In this document: piece by piece, positions 17,692 through 26,457 of the stretch
Numbering within the stretch: position 1 is the first letter of the stretch
How the letters are laid out: the number at the start of each line of letters is the position of its first letter
Assembly (NCBI GenBank): GCA_028279515.1
Contig: JANQNQ010000009.1
Span: 444,429 to 508,428 of the forward strand
Reading direction: 5' to 3'
DNA: 64,000 nucleotides
Source of the DNA: Flavobacteriaceae bacterium
GTDB taxonomy: Bacteria > Bacteroidota > Bacteroidia > Flavobacteriales > Flavobacteriaceae
Made by a program: the position numbers and the translations under genes
Notes under the pieces: generated by a model
What the model was told of the DNA's origin: nothing
What the model saw: the letters and a program-made list of their open reading frames with translations, nothing else
Databases searched by the model: none

Positions 17692-19956
17692 ATGGCTTTT
17701 GATATTGATATGATAAAAAAGGTCTACGGAAATATTACGGAGCGCGTTGATGCAGCCCGTAAAGTGACCGGAAAACCTTTAACCTTGTCAGAGAAAATTT
17801 TGTACGCACACTTGTGGGATGGAAACCCTACCAAGGCTTTTCAGAGAGGAAAGGACTATGTTGATTTTGCACCAGACCGTGTTGCATGTCAAGATGCAAC
17901 AGCGCAGATGGCTTTGTTGCAATTTATGCAAGCGGGTAAAAATAAAGTGGCCGTACCTACTACCGTTCACTGTGATCACCTTATCCAAGCAAAAGTCGGA
18001 GCAACTGAAGATCTTCAAAATGCTTTGAACACAAGTAACGAGGTATTTAATTTCTTAGAATCAGTATCAAACAAATACGGAATTGGGTTCTGGAAACCTG
18101 GAGCAGGAATCATCCACCAAGTAGTACTTGAGAATTATGCATTTCCTGGCGGAATGATGATTGGTACCGATTCACATACTGTAAACGCAGGAGGACTTGG
18201 TATGGTTGCCATCGGAGTAGGTGGTGCAGATGCGGTTGATGTAATGGCCGGAATGCCATGGGAACTTAAATTTCCAAAACTGATTGGTGTTCGTCTTACT
18301 GGAAAACTTTCAGGATGGACAGCACCTAAAGATGTGATTCTTAAAGTAGCAGAGATCCTTACGGTAAAAGGAGGAACCGGAGCCATCGTAGAATACTTCG
18401 GGCCTGGTGCTACTGCCATGTCATGTACTGGTAAAGGAACTATTTGTAACATGGGAGCAGAAATCGGAGCAACCACTTCGACTTTTGGATATGACGAATC
18501 AATGGAGCGTTATTTGCGCGCTACCGATAGAGAAGATGTAGCCGAAGCAGCCAATGAAGTAAAAGACTATTTGACGGCGGATCCAGAGGTATATGCTAAT
18601 CCAGAGCAGTATTTTGATCAAGTGATCGATATCAACTTGTCTGAATTGATGCCACACCTTAACGGACCTTTCACTCCAGATTTGGCAACCGAAGTAGGCA
18701 CAATGACTGATAAGGCCAAAGCAAATGATTGGCCATTAAAAGTAGAATGGGGCTTGATTGGATCTTGTACGAACTCTTCGTATGAAGACCTTTCGAGAGC
18801 ATCTTCAATTGCACAACAAGCACTTGACAAAGGCTTAGCAACCAAGGCTGAATTTGGTATCAACCCTGGATCTGAACAAGTAAGATATACTGCAGAAAGA
18901 GATGGTATCTTGGATGTATTTGAGAAATTGGACGCTAAGATATTCACCAACGCATGCGGACCTTGTATTGGTCAGTGGGCACGTTATGAAGACCCAAAGA
19001 ATGCACCAAAGAACAGCATCGTTCACTCATTCAACAGAAACTTTGCAAAAAGAGCTGACGGAAACCCAAACACACACGCCTTTGTAGCATCACCAGAAAT
19101 GGTTGCAGCCATTGCAATCTCTGGAAGATTGGATTTCAACCCACTTACGGATAAATTGATCAACGAAAACGGAGAAGAGGTAATGCTAGACGAGCCAACA
19201 GGATGGGAACTTCCACCTAAAGGTTTTGAAGTAAAAGATAACGGATACCTCGAACCAGTTGAAGATGGAAGCGGAGTAGAGGTAGTGGTGAGCCCAACCT
19301 CTGAGCGATTAGAGCTATTGACACCGTTTAAGCCAATCGGCAGTGAGATCAAAGGAGCGAAACTTTTGATCAAAGCTTTCGGGAAATGTACAACTGACCA
19401 TATCTCAATGGCAGGACCTTGGTTACGCTATAGAGGACACCTTGATAATATCTCTAACAACTGTTTAATTGGAGCGGTAAATGCATACAATAAGCAAACT
19501 AACTTCGTGAAGAACCAACTTAACGGAGAATACGGGGGTGTGCCAGATACGCAAAGAGAATACAAGGCAGCCGGAATCCCAACGGTGGTTGTTGGAGACC
19601 ATAACTACGGTGAAGGATCTTCGCGTGAGCATGCAGCTATGGAGCCAAGACACTTGGGTGTAGTTGCCGTGATTGTAAAGTCATTTGCACGTATCCACGA
19701 GACCAACCTTAAGAAACAAGGTATGCTAGGTTTAACTTTTGCTGACGAGAGTGATTATGACAAAATCCAGGAAGATGATACTTTTAACTTCTTAGATTTG
19801 AACGAATTTGCTCCAGGGAAACCATTGACAATCGAAGTGGTTCATGCCGATGGAAGCAAAGACACCATCAAAGTAAATCATACATACAACGATTCGCAGA
19901 TCGAATGGTTTGAAGCAGGTTCAGCCTTGAACTTGATCAAAGCACAAAACGCTTAA
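17692..19956 (+). CDS. acn: Aconitate hydratase, mitochondrial type
   Basis: A 754-residue TCA-cycle enzyme that interconverts citrate and isocitrate. The [4Fe-4S] ligands are visible in [11 protein letters not shown] and in [10 protein letters not shown], the latter giving the CxxC pair. The early [13 protein letters not shown] and late [22 protein letters not shown] match active-site segments. Length and order match the eukaryotic mitochondrial aconitase class rather than the 890-residue bacterial AcnA or AcnB. The start is the ATG at 17692 ([15 protein letters not shown]); an upstream frame has no family match. It stands alone with its own terminator. Confidence 0.95.
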   Translation: MAFDIDMIKKVYGNITERVDAARKVTGKPLTLSEKILYAHLWDGNPTKAFQRGKDYVDFAPDRVACQDATAQMALLQFMQAGKNKVAVPTTVHCDHLIQAKVGATEDLQNALNTSNEVFNFLESVSNKYGIGFWKPGAGIIHQVVLENYAFPGGMMIGTDSHTVNAGGLGMVAIGVGGADAVDVMAGMPWELKFPKLIGVRLTGKLSGWTAPKDVILKVAEILTVKGGTGAIVEYFGPGATAMSCTGKGTICNMGAEIGATTSTFGYDESMERYLRATDREDVAEAANEVKDYLTADPEVYANPEQYFDQVIDINLSELMPHLNGPFTPDLATEVGTMTDKAKANDWPLKVEWGLIGSCTNSSYEDLSRASSIAQQALDKGLATKAEFGINPGSEQVRYTAERDGILDVFEKLDAKIFTNACGPCIGQWARYEDPKNAPKNSIVHSFNRNFAKRADGNPNTHAFVASPEMVAAIAISGRLDFNPLTDKLINENGEEVMLDEPTGWELPPKGFEVKDNGYLEPVEDGSGVEVVVSPTSERLELLTPFKPIGSEIKGAKLLIKAFGKCTTDHISMAGPWLRYRGHLDNISNNCLIGAVNAYNKQTNFVKNQLNGEYGGVPDTQREYKAAGIPTVVVGDHNYGEGSSREHAAMEPRHLGVVAVIVKSFARIHETNLKKQGMLGLTFADESDYDKIQEDDTFNFLDLNEFAPGKPLTIEVVHADGSKDTIKVNHTYNDSQIEWFEAGSALNLIKAQNA

Positions 19957-19982
19957 TTCAACATTGAATATTATAAAATCAG

Positions 19983-20011
19983 AAAGGCCTCGCATCACTG
20001 CGAGGCCTTTC
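19983..20011. terminator. Strong bidirectional terminator
   Basis: Arms AAAGGCCTCGCA and TGCGAGGCCTTT, 12 perfect pairs with a 4-base loop, end with TCTTTT. It separates convergent aconitase and spondin-domain genes. Confidence 0.9.
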
Positions 20012-20039
20012 TTTTCTAACCTAAAAAACCTAACCAGCA

Positions 20040-21413
20040 TTATTGGGGCTGAATGTCCACCCTAATAATATTGTAACCACCTCTTGGATCCTGAAGGTAT
20101 ACAACCCCAGGTCCAGAGCTAATAGTTCCTTTTCCAAATTGTACATCGTCGATCTCACTTACTCTTCTGATCGTCGTATTACTGTCGGCAGCTCCCGAGT
20201 TAGGGCCACTTTGTCTTGGTGCTTGGTTTGCGCCAAAACCAACTTCTTCGTCAACTTCAGTACCAGAATCAAACAAATAGGCTTCATCACTTTCAGAAGT
20301 TCCAGAGAATGCCGTACCGTTTCCGTCGAACAAGGCAACACCGTTGTTGTTGAAACTCAAGAACCAGTCATTAGATTGCACAAACATGGTGTTGAATCCA
20401 AGTTTATATCCTTCCCCTTGAGGTACTTCTAGTGTAAAGTTTAAGCTTTCACCAGGTCCAATAGGAGCAGTTTCTAAACTTCTGGCCACTGGAATGTTAA
20501 GCCCGTTCAGATAATCAAAAGCAATTTGATTGTTACCGTCTTCAGACAGCTCTTCCAGTCCGCTATTGGGCTTAACGCTTTCTCCTTGCGTAAAGAATGG
20601 GTCGGTGGCGCTGTTAAAAGCATACGCAATTCCAGGAGAGAATACGGTCAAAGAAGAAGACAAACGCAACGGAGCACCTCCTGTTCCTGTTTCGTGAAAC
20701 CAGTTGTACAATTCCATAGGATTACCTGCTTCAGCAATACCTTCAAGTCCGACACCGCGATCCGCCTCGCCAGTTGTAAATAAAGCGTTTGGTTGAGCGT
20801 GCAATACAACAAGGCCAGGTGTCAAAATAATGGGTGTGCTTGCCATAGAACCTGCCAAATTTGTCATGGTAAGCGTAAAGTATCTTGTGTTGCCATCGTA
20901 GGCCAATTCTGCTCTAAAATAAGCAGTTACATCAGTTTGTATTATTCTAACAGAAGTATCATCATCTGGATCACCAGCAGTGCCTCCGTCAGGTTCTGTA
21001 GCGATTGTGGCAGGATCCTCTTCTTCAGTACCCGAGTCCCAGAGATAGACCTGAGAAGTGATGTCGCCTGTTACAGCGCTTCCGTTTTCAAAAAGTGAAA
21101 TACCACTGGCGACAGGTGCATAGAACCAATCATTGGTAGCCGCTGACATAGTGGCGAAGCTCAATTTGGTTCCAGGAACGGCTTTAAACTGTACCGAGTA
21201 CGATCCATTAACAGCAGGAATCGGACCAGGATCTGTGGCACCATCTGGTGTGTTAAAAACAATGGCATTCAAATAATTGGTCACATTGGAAACGGTGACA
21301 TTAAATGTTGTTGTTGGTGTTGGCGGAATTGTTATTCCTCCGTCATCGTCATTATTACAGCTCATCATAAATAGGATGGTCATTGCTGCAAATAATACGT
21401 TTACTTTTTTCAT
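20040..21413 (-). CDS. Lipoprotein with two spondin_N-like domains
   Basis: A 457-residue protein. A lipobox (FMMSC, Cys19) is followed by an Asp-rich NNDDDGG spacer typical of Bacteroidota surface lipoproteins. Two domains of the spondin_N type follow, about 35-235 and 236-440: FNVTVSNVTNYLNA ... SAATNDWFYAPVASGISLFENG ... YLWDSGTEEEDP, and FTLTMTNLAG ... VQSNDWFLSFNNNGVALFDG ... AYLFDSGTEVDEE. Spondin domains in animals bind extracellular partners and calcium. The role here is unknown. Its promoter carries the same 16-bp operator as the gene at 22470, and a Crp/Fnr regulator is encoded divergently. Confidence 0.85.
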   Translation of the reverse strand: MKKVNVLFAAMTILFMMSCNNDDDGGITIPPTPTTTFNVTVSNVTNYLNAIVFNTPDGATDPGPIPAVNGSYSVQFKAVPGTKLSFATMSAATNDWFYAPVASGISLFENGSAVTGDITSQVYLWDSGTEEEDPATIATEPDGGTAGDPDDDTSVRIIQTDVTAYFRAELAYDGNTRYFTLTMTNLAGSMASTPIILTPGLVVLHAQPNALFTTGEADRGVGLEGIAEAGNPMELYNWFHETGTGGAPLRLSSSLTVFSPGIAYAFNSATDPFFTQGESVKPNSGLEELSEDGNNQIAFDYLNGLNIPVARSLETAPIGPGESLNFTLEVPQGEGYKLGFNTMFVQSNDWFLSFNNNGVALFDGNGTAFSGTSESDEAYLFDSGTEVDEEVGFGANQAPRQSGPNSGAADSNTTIRRVSEIDDVQFGKGTISSGPGVVYLQDPRGGYNIIRVDIQPQ

Positions 21414-21441
21414 AGCTTTTATTGTTTATCGTTTGATGTTG

Positions 21442-21486
21442 CAAATTTGGAGTGAAAGGGATGAGCAGAATGTTAGCTAGCTTACA
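21442..21486 (-). promoter_or_regulatory. Crp/Fnr-type operator and promoter of the spondin lipoprotein
   Basis: On the minus strand TGTAAGCTAGCTAACA (21471-21486), an almost perfect palindrome with TGTAA-N6-TTACA-like halves, is followed after exactly 21 bases by CAAATTTG (21442-21449), a one-mismatch -7 box. The operator centre would lie near -41, as in class II activation. The rest of the 303-base gap up to the regulator start at 21717 is AT-rich and shows nothing else. Confidence 0.65.
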
Positions 21487-21716
21487 ATTGATAATTGAAA
21501 ACTATTAAAAAAATGTTAATTATAAATTAAAACTATAATATGTATAGGGAAGAAGAGGATAGCGGCGTTAAAAAAATAAAAGAGCAAAACCTGTTTTAAG
21601 CGATTGTAGTTGAGTGTTTTGGGTATAATTTATAAGTGTTTTCACGTTATTTATGTAAGGCTCATCAAAGCTTTTCGACTCCAATTCTATCTAACAACAA
21701 CCAATACTTAAAAGTT

Positions 21717-22394
21717 ATGAATGCACTATGGTATTTTGAGGATGTAAATCTCTTCAATATTTTATGCCCTCATAAGTTCAAAAGATTTAAAGCGTCCCAT
21801 GCTCACGACTTCAATTCCTACGGAAAAAGCGATTACATTTATTTTGAAGAAGATAATGCCAATAAGGTATATCTCATAGACAAAGGAAAAGTTAAGATCG
21901 GTTATTATACCGAGGAAGGTGATGAAGTAGTAAAGGCCATTCTCTCTCGAGGCGAATTGTTTGGAGAGAAAGCAATTTTGGGCGTCGAGAAACGAAATGA
22001 ATTTGCGCAGTCGCTCGATAGTCAAACCTCCATTTGTCCCGTACCCGTCAATACGATGCATGAGTTAATGCGCGACAATCAGACCTTTAGTCTTAGAATC
22101 TATAAGTTTTTAGGATTTCGAATTAAGAAATTGGAACGCAGGCTTCAGTTATTATTGTTCAAAGATGCAAAAACAAGGCTTGTCGAATTTTTGAATGAAC
22201 TTTGTGAAGACTACGGTTATTGCTGTGAAAATACTGGAGACATGGTCATTCAGCATCCATATACGCAAAAAGATATTGCGTCTCTTATAGGCACCTCCAG
22301 ACCCACTTTAAATGTACTTCTCAATGAATTAAAGGAAGAGGAGGTCATTAATTTCAACAGAAAAGAGATCAGATTATTGAAAAAAATCGCCTAG
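21717..22394 (+). CDS. Crp/Fnr family transcription regulator
   Basis: A 225-residue regulator from the ATG at 21717; an upstream frame would add 27 unlikely residues. Residues 35-110 form the cyclic-nucleotide-type beta barrel (YLIDKGKVKIGYYTEEGDE, GELFGEKAI), 115-160 the dimer helix, and 182-206 the winged helix (YTQKDIASLIGTSRPTLNVLLNEL). The CRP recognition residues Arg-Glu are Arg195-Pro196 here, fitting a half-site other than TGTGA. The cAMP-binding Arg-Ser pair is not evident. Four cysteines lie at 107, 163, 169 and 170, the last three close together, so a redox or metal signal is possible. Identical operators flank the gene on both sides. Confidence 0.9.
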   Translation: MNALWYFEDVNLFNILCPHKFKRFKASHAHDFNSYGKSDYIYFEEDNANKVYLIDKGKVKIGYYTEEGDEVVKAILSRGELFGEKAILGVEKRNEFAQSLDSQTSICPVPVNTMHELMRDNQTFSLRIYKFLGFRIKKLERRLQLLLFKDAKTRLVEFLNELCEDYGYCCENTGDMVIQHPYTQKDIASLIGTSRPTLNVLLNELKEEEVINFNRKEIRLLKKIA

Positions 22395-22439
22395 TGTAAG
22401 CTAGCTAACATTTTATCAGAACCATTGCTGCTAATTTTG
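22395..22439 (+). promoter_or_regulatory. Crp/Fnr-type operator and promoter of the repeat lipoprotein
   Basis: TGTAAGCTAGCTAACA (22395-22410) begins on the base after the regulator's stop codon. After 21 bases comes TAATTTTG (22432-22439), an exact TAnnTTTG box. Sequence, orientation and spacing equal those of the site at 21442-21486, relative to its own gene. Confidence 0.7.
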
Positions 22440-22469
22440 GTATTAGTAACATAAAAACCAGATCAAGCA

Positions 22470-23345
22470 ATGATTAAAAAAATGTTTTTAGGAGCTTTGG
22501 CACTAGGATTTTTTGCCGCTTCTTGTAGTAATGACGATGATAATGTATCATCTACGCAGACCTTAAACCTGAATCTTAATGGGTTGGAAGACCTTGGAGC
22601 AAACTTCGTTTATGAAGGTTGGATCATTGTCAATGGCAGCCCGGTCTCGACGGGTACATTTACAGTAGACGGAAGTGGTGCACTCTCATCGACTTCATTT
22701 CAAGTCGATAGAACGCAACTTAGCAGTGCAACAGCATTTGTACTTTCTATTGAACCTGCCGTTGATCCAGACCCAGCACCTGCAGACACTAAAATTCTTA
22801 ACGGTGATTTTAGCGGAGATACCGCTAATGTGGCCACTGGAATCGTGGGAGATTTCATGGGCGCTTCAGGAACGTTCTTTTTGAGAACTCCAACAGATGA
22901 GACTTCAGGAAATAATGGCAATGATGAAAATGGAATATGGTTTGGAACACCAGGAATGCCTCCAACAGCTAACTTGAACCTCCCTAATTTACCTGCAGGT
23001 TGGGCCTATGAAGGATGGGTAGTTGTAGATGGTGTTGGTCCTTTGACCACAGGTACCTTTACCGATTTTGGTATGGCAGATGCAGCAGCACCGTACAGCG
23101 GGCCAAATCCTGGACCACCAGTGCCAGGAGAGGATTTCTTTCAGAACGCACCGGCTGGTTTCACATTTCCACTAGATGTGAGAAACAGAACGATTGTGAT
23201 CTCAGTAGAGCCAGTACCAGATAATTCTCCTGCGCCTTTTACACTCAAACCATTATTAGGTACAGCAGGAACAGAAACCGCCCCATCAACACATAATTTA
23301 TCTGCTAACTTAGGTTCTCTACCAACAGGCACTGTGACAAGATAG
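22470..23345 (+). CDS. Lipoprotein with two RskA_C-like domains
   Basis: A 291-residue protein with a lipobox (FAASC, Cys19) and an SNDDD spacer. Two homologous halves can be seen: VYEGWIIVNGSPVSTGTFTV ... FVLSIEPAVDPDPAPADTKIL (about 48-112) and AYEGWVVVDGVGPLTTGTFT ... IVISVEPVPDNSPAPFTLKPL (about 178-267). This pattern resembles the extracytoplasmic domain of RskA-type anti-sigma factors (Y-x-W-x-I-x-G, then a SVEP strand), but there is no cytoplasmic sigma-binding part and no membrane helix, so it is not a functional anti-sigma factor. Probably a periplasmic or surface sensor or scaffold, expressed together with the spondin lipoprotein. Confidence 0.7.
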   Translation: MIKKMFLGALALGFFAASCSNDDDNVSSTQTLNLNLNGLEDLGANFVYEGWIIVNGSPVSTGTFTVDGSGALSSTSFQVDRTQLSSATAFVLSIEPAVDPDPAPADTKILNGDFSGDTANVATGIVGDFMGASGTFFLRTPTDETSGNNGNDENGIWFGTPGMPPTANLNLPNLPAGWAYEGWVVVDGVGPLTTGTFTDFGMADAAAPYSGPNPGPPVPGEDFFQNAPAGFTFPLDVRNRTIVISVEPVPDNSPAPFTLKPLLGTAGTETAPSTHNLSANLGSLPTGTVTR

Positions 23346-23382
23346 TCTTAGTCTGTATTGGTTATTTATTGTTAGGTTATAA

Positions 23383-23421
23383 GGCGCAATCACGACAAAG
23401 TGGTTGCGTCTTATTATTTTT
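23383..23421 (+). terminator. Terminator after the repeat lipoprotein
   Basis: CGCAATCAC pairs with GTGGTTGCG (one mismatch) across a short loop and is followed by a T-rich stretch. The T-rich tail overlaps the promoter of the next gene. Confidence 0.65.
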
Positions 23422-23422
23422 G
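23415..23422 (+). promoter_or_regulatory. -7 box of the TlpA-like gene (leaderless)
   Basis: TATTTTTG fits TAnnTTTG and ends only 5 bases before the ATG at 23428, which implies a leaderless transcript. Confidence 0.5.
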
Positions 23423-23427
23423 CACCT

Positions 23428-23991
23428 ATGAAGCTAAAGAAGCCCAAGATTTCCGATATAATTTTCCTGGTACTGATTGCACTGTTTCTTATACCCCAAA
23501 CCCGAATGCCAATGATGGTCTATGCCAATAAACTCATAGGCTCTTTTAGCCCGTCGGTAAATAATGAAGAAGATCGAGCTCGTATAGATTCGTATCAATG
23601 GCGCTTGGTAGATATTGAAGGGATTCCTTTCGATTTTGAGAAGGCCAAAGGAAAAGTGGTGTTGGTCAACTTTTGGGCAACATGGTGCCCTCCGTGCGTA
23701 GCCGAAATGCCCAGCCTTCAAGAGTTGTACGACGATTATGGAGATAAAGTGGCGTTTCTATTTGTGACCAATGATGCCAAGGAAAAGGTGGCCCCCTTCA
23801 TGGAAGAGAAAGGGTACACGTTACCTATATTCCATGAGACCTCAAAAGCTCCCGACCAACTTGTGTCTAGGAGTATTCCAGCAACTTACCTCATTGATAA
23901 GGAAGGAAATATCGTCATTGACAAAGTAGGTGCAGCCAACTGGAATAGCGATAAGGTACGAAGCACAATCGATGCCTTGCTACAAAAGTAA
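23428..23991 (+). CDS. TlpA-like membrane-anchored thioredoxin
   Basis: A 187-residue protein: an N-terminal uncleaved membrane helix (about 9-26, DIIFLVLIALFLIPQT) and a periplasmic thioredoxin domain. The active site is VNFWATWCPPCVAEMPSL near residue 82-99 with the CPPC pair, and the cis-proline segment is RSIPATYLID. TlpA proteins reduce disulfides in the periplasm, for example in cytochrome c maturation or in apo-oxidase copper sites. Start at 23428 chosen since the -7 box ends just before it. Confidence 0.9.
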   Translation: MKLKKPKISDIIFLVLIALFLIPQTRMPMMVYANKLIGSFSPSVNNEEDRARIDSYQWRLVDIEGIPFDFEKAKGKVVLVNFWATWCPPCVAEMPSLQELYDDYGDKVAFLFVTNDAKEKVAPFMEEKGYTLPIFHETSKAPDQLVSRSIPATYLIDKEGNIVIDKVGAANWNSDKVRSTIDALLQK

Positions 23992-24030
23992 AATGCCCTC
24001 TCACACAATGTGCAAAAAGGCATTTTAAAA
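23990..24030 (+). terminator. Weak terminator after the TlpA-like gene
   Basis: AAAATGCC (23990-23997) pairs with GGCATTTT (24019-24026) followed by A-rich sequence; an inner CACA/TGTG pair adds some stability. The T-tract is short. Confidence 0.5.
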
Positions 24031-24101
24031 AATGGTTGGTTAGTTGACTTTTATATTGTCTTATTAATTCAATATCTCATTGATTAATTATTTCATTGCT
24101 A

Positions 24102-25037
24102 CTACTGCCCGTCTCTACTGGTATCCGTAAGTGTTGTGCCATGGTTGTGCGAAGGCATTTGATTCACGTTGAGTGTTTCGGTCTCACTACCAAATTTTTG
24201 TCCGTTACTTCTTGGGGTAAGACCTGGTCCATTGCCTTGCCCTACAGGAACACGTCCTCGCAAGTCTGGAAGGGCGAATGTAGTTTCACCATCACCGCCG
24301 TATTGCGTGCCCAGGATAGAGAACAGCGCCGAATATTGTGAAATTGATAGCAATTGTCCTTCGCATTTGGCCCAACCTTGTGGAGCGAAGTTTCCACCGA
24401 ATAGAATGATTTCAGCTAAAAATGGATCAAGACTTCTGTTGGCAGATCTGCTCGGCGAAGGAAACACTCCTTGCAAAGCGATGATGTAAGTAAGGCCTAG
24501 AGAAGGCTGCATATTGTTATGGGATAGGTTTCCGCCGTTATTATTCACAGAAAGAGTATTCGGACTCCACTCAGATCCATTATAGGCTAAAATATCATTG
24601 GTGTTACCCTCAATATTAAGTTCAGAAGCTGTTTGTGCATGAAAGGCATAAGGGACACTCAGTAGTTGACTGGTTCCTATGGTTTGATAATTGGTACCTC
24701 CAGCAACATCTACATCTACCTGTAAAAAGTAATTGTCATTTTCCCATTGCACTGCAGATAACGGACCTAGTACAGGCACTCCAAATCCAATGACCAAATC
24801 GGCTACACCCTGAGAATTGGTTGTGGTAGATTGGGTTTCGACATATACCGCAGAACCCATGGCACTATTTTTCAAAATACTAAATTGAAATCCAATAGTT
24901 TGGTTAGGAATAATGGTGCCGCCATTATCACGAATGACAGTTTGGTAGTTGATTCCTTGAGGAGGTGCTTGGGCATACGATACTGCCGAGAGTAGCAATA
25001 AAATTGCTACCGAAAGAATAGTCTTGAAGGGGTTCAT
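24102..25037 (-). CDS. Secreted phage-tail-collar domain protein
   Basis: A 311-residue protein with a signal peptide (cleavage after VSYAQ, about residue 23). Residues 25-150 resemble the beta-rich region found before collar or fibre domains in Bacteroidota surface proteins (GINYQTVIRDNGGTIIPNQ). The C-terminal part is a tail-collar domain: EIILFGGNFAPQGWAKCEGQLLSI, LFSILGTQYGGDGETTFALPDLRGRVPVG, ending MPSHNHGTT. This is the microcystin-dependent protein (Mdp) type. No phage genes surround it, so it is a chromosomal surface protein. Confidence 0.8.
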   Translation of the reverse strand: MNPFKTILSVAILLLLSAVSYAQAPPQGINYQTVIRDNGGTIIPNQTIGFQFSILKNSAMGSAVYVETQSTTTNSQGVADLVIGFGVPVLGPLSAVQWENDNYFLQVDVDVAGGTNYQTIGTSQLLSVPYAFHAQTASELNIEGNTNDILAYNGSEWSPNTLSVNNNGGNLSHNNMQPSLGLTYIIALQGVFPSPSRSANRSLDPFLAEIILFGGNFAPQGWAKCEGQLLSISQYSALFSILGTQYGGDGETTFALPDLRGRVPVGQGNGPGLTPRSNGQKFGSETETLNVNQMPSHNHGTTLTDTSRDGQ

Positions 25038-25130
25038 CGTTCGTTTTTTTAGTTAGAAAGACGGTGCTTTCAAAAGATTAATAGCCTTCTAAAAGTATGA
25101 AAAACAAATAACTTAGATGAAAAGCTATCT

Positions 25131-25580
25131 CTATTTTCTGAAATACTTAAAAGGAACCCATAGCATTCCGAAGCATTCACCATCCTTTTTGCCAAGGTGC
25201 TTGTGATGGATCTTATGGGCACGACGGATGCCTCTCGCATACCAATTATTGGCATTTCTAAACATCTTGAATCGTTGGTGAATAAAGATATCGTGCACCA
25301 AGAAATAGGCAGCGCCGTACACGAAGATTCCTAGTCCGATAGGGAGTCCCATCCAAAAATCTTCATAGCGCCATAGGTATACGAAAGTCATACTGACAAT
25401 GGCGTAGAAGATGAAGAAGGCATCGTTGCGTTCAAACCAAGAGTCATGGTCTTTTTTATGGTGATCTTTGTGTAAGCTCCACAAAAAACCATGCATTACA
25501 TATTTATGGGTAAACCATGCCATAAATTCCATAATGCAGAAGGTTGCCAAGAAAATGAAGATCCAAAGTAAAGCGGTCAT
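25131..25580 (-). CDS. crtZ: Beta-carotene 3-hydroxylase
   Basis: A 149-residue membrane di-iron hydroxylase with the four histidine clusters of CrtZ: WFTHKYVMHG, HKDHHKKD, HDIFIHQRFK and RAHKIHHKHLG. It adds hydroxyls to the beta-ionone rings of beta-carotene to give zeaxanthin. It is the last gene of the carotenoid operon, 28 bases after crtB. The cyclase (crtY) needed to make its substrate is not in this window. Confidence 0.95.
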   Translation of the reverse strand: MTALLWIFIFLATFCIMEFMAWFTHKYVMHGFLWSLHKDHHKKDHDSWFERNDAFFIFYAIVSMTFVYLWRYEDFWMGLPIGLGIFVYGAAYFLVHDIFIHQRFKMFRNANNWYARGIRRAHKIHHKHLGKKDGECFGMLWVPFKYFRK

Positions 25581-25608
25581 CGAACTAAATTTTTATAAAG
25601 GTACGATT

Positions 25609-26448
25609 TTATAGAAGGTTTAAACGATAGTTAAAATAAGAGGTAGCTAAAAGCCCTACTTTTTGGTAATTAGGCACTCGAATTCGTGTGCTTTTTATTT
25701 TAAGCGAAGGCGTCCTTTTTAGTTTTCGAAGGAGCTTGCTGTAGTATTTGTAAGCTGTATATACCCCAAACTTGGCTTCATTTGGTAATTTATAGATTCC
25801 ACTAAGACCCATCGTAAAATCATCTTCTATCTCTTGTATGATCTTTTGTTTAGAAGCCTCGTCCAATTTGTTCAGATCTGTATCTGGAAAATAGGTGCGT
25901 TCTAATTCTTCGTGGTCAGCCTTTAGGTCTCTCAAAAAATTTACCTTTTGAAAAGCAGAGCCCAAGGCCATGGCTGAAAGCTTCAGTTCATCATATTTTA
26001 CTTGGTCTCCTTTTACAAAAACCTTTAGGCACATCAGTCCGACAACATCGGCAGAGCCGTAGATATATTCTTTGTATTCTTCTTGGGTAAGATATTGCTT
26101 TTTGTGCAGGTCCAAACGCATACTCTTTAAAAAAGAATCTACCAAAGATCGATCAATGTCATACTTGTGAAAGGTATCCTGAAAAGAATTCAAGATAGGG
26201 TTAAGGCTGATCTTATTTTTTAGTGCTTTCTCAAGATCCTGCTCAAAATTAACAAAGAGCGTTTCTTTGTCATAATCGTGAAAAGTATCTACGATCTCAT
26301 CGGCAAAGCGAACAAAACCATATATGTTGTAAATATCTTGCCTGATAGAAGGAGCCAACATTTTAGTGGCCATAGAAAATGAGGTGCTGTAAGATTCAGT
26401 CACAACTTTACTGCATTGAAAGGATACCGAGTCGAAAATAGCTTTCAT
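25609..26448 (-). CDS. crtB: Phytoene synthase
   Basis: A 279-residue squalene/phytoene synthase family enzyme that joins two geranylgeranyl diphosphates. Both Asp-rich motifs are visible: the first in FVRFADEIVDTFHD near residue 46-59, and the second in FQKVNFLRDLKADHEEL near residue 163-179. The opening segment SYSTSFSMATKML is also typical. Membrane-peripheral enzyme. It starts 9 bases after crtI, so the two are translationally linked. Confidence 0.96.
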   Translation of the reverse strand: MKAIFDSVSFQCSKVVTESYSTSFSMATKMLAPSIRQDIYNIYGFVRFADEIVDTFHDYDKETLFVNFEQDLEKALKNKISLNPILNSFQDTFHKYDIDRSLVDSFLKSMRLDLHKKQYLTQEEYKEYIYGSADVVGLMCLKVFVKGDQVKYDELKLSAMALGSAFQKVNFLRDLKADHEELERTYFPDTDLNKLDEASKQKIIQEIEDDFTMGLSGIYKLPNEAKFGVYTAYKYYSKLLRKLKRTPSLKIKSTRIRVPNYQKVGLLATSYFNYRLNLL

Positions 26449-26457
26449 ACTGAGGGC

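Noticed and set aside
22470-23345. Annotation as a functional anti-sigma factor
   Set aside because: Lipoprotein with no cytoplasmic part, no membrane helix and no sigma gene next to it.
24102-25037. Tail-collar protein as sign of a prophage
   Set aside because: It has a Sec signal peptide and no other phage gene is near; Mdp-type collar proteins are common on chromosomes.
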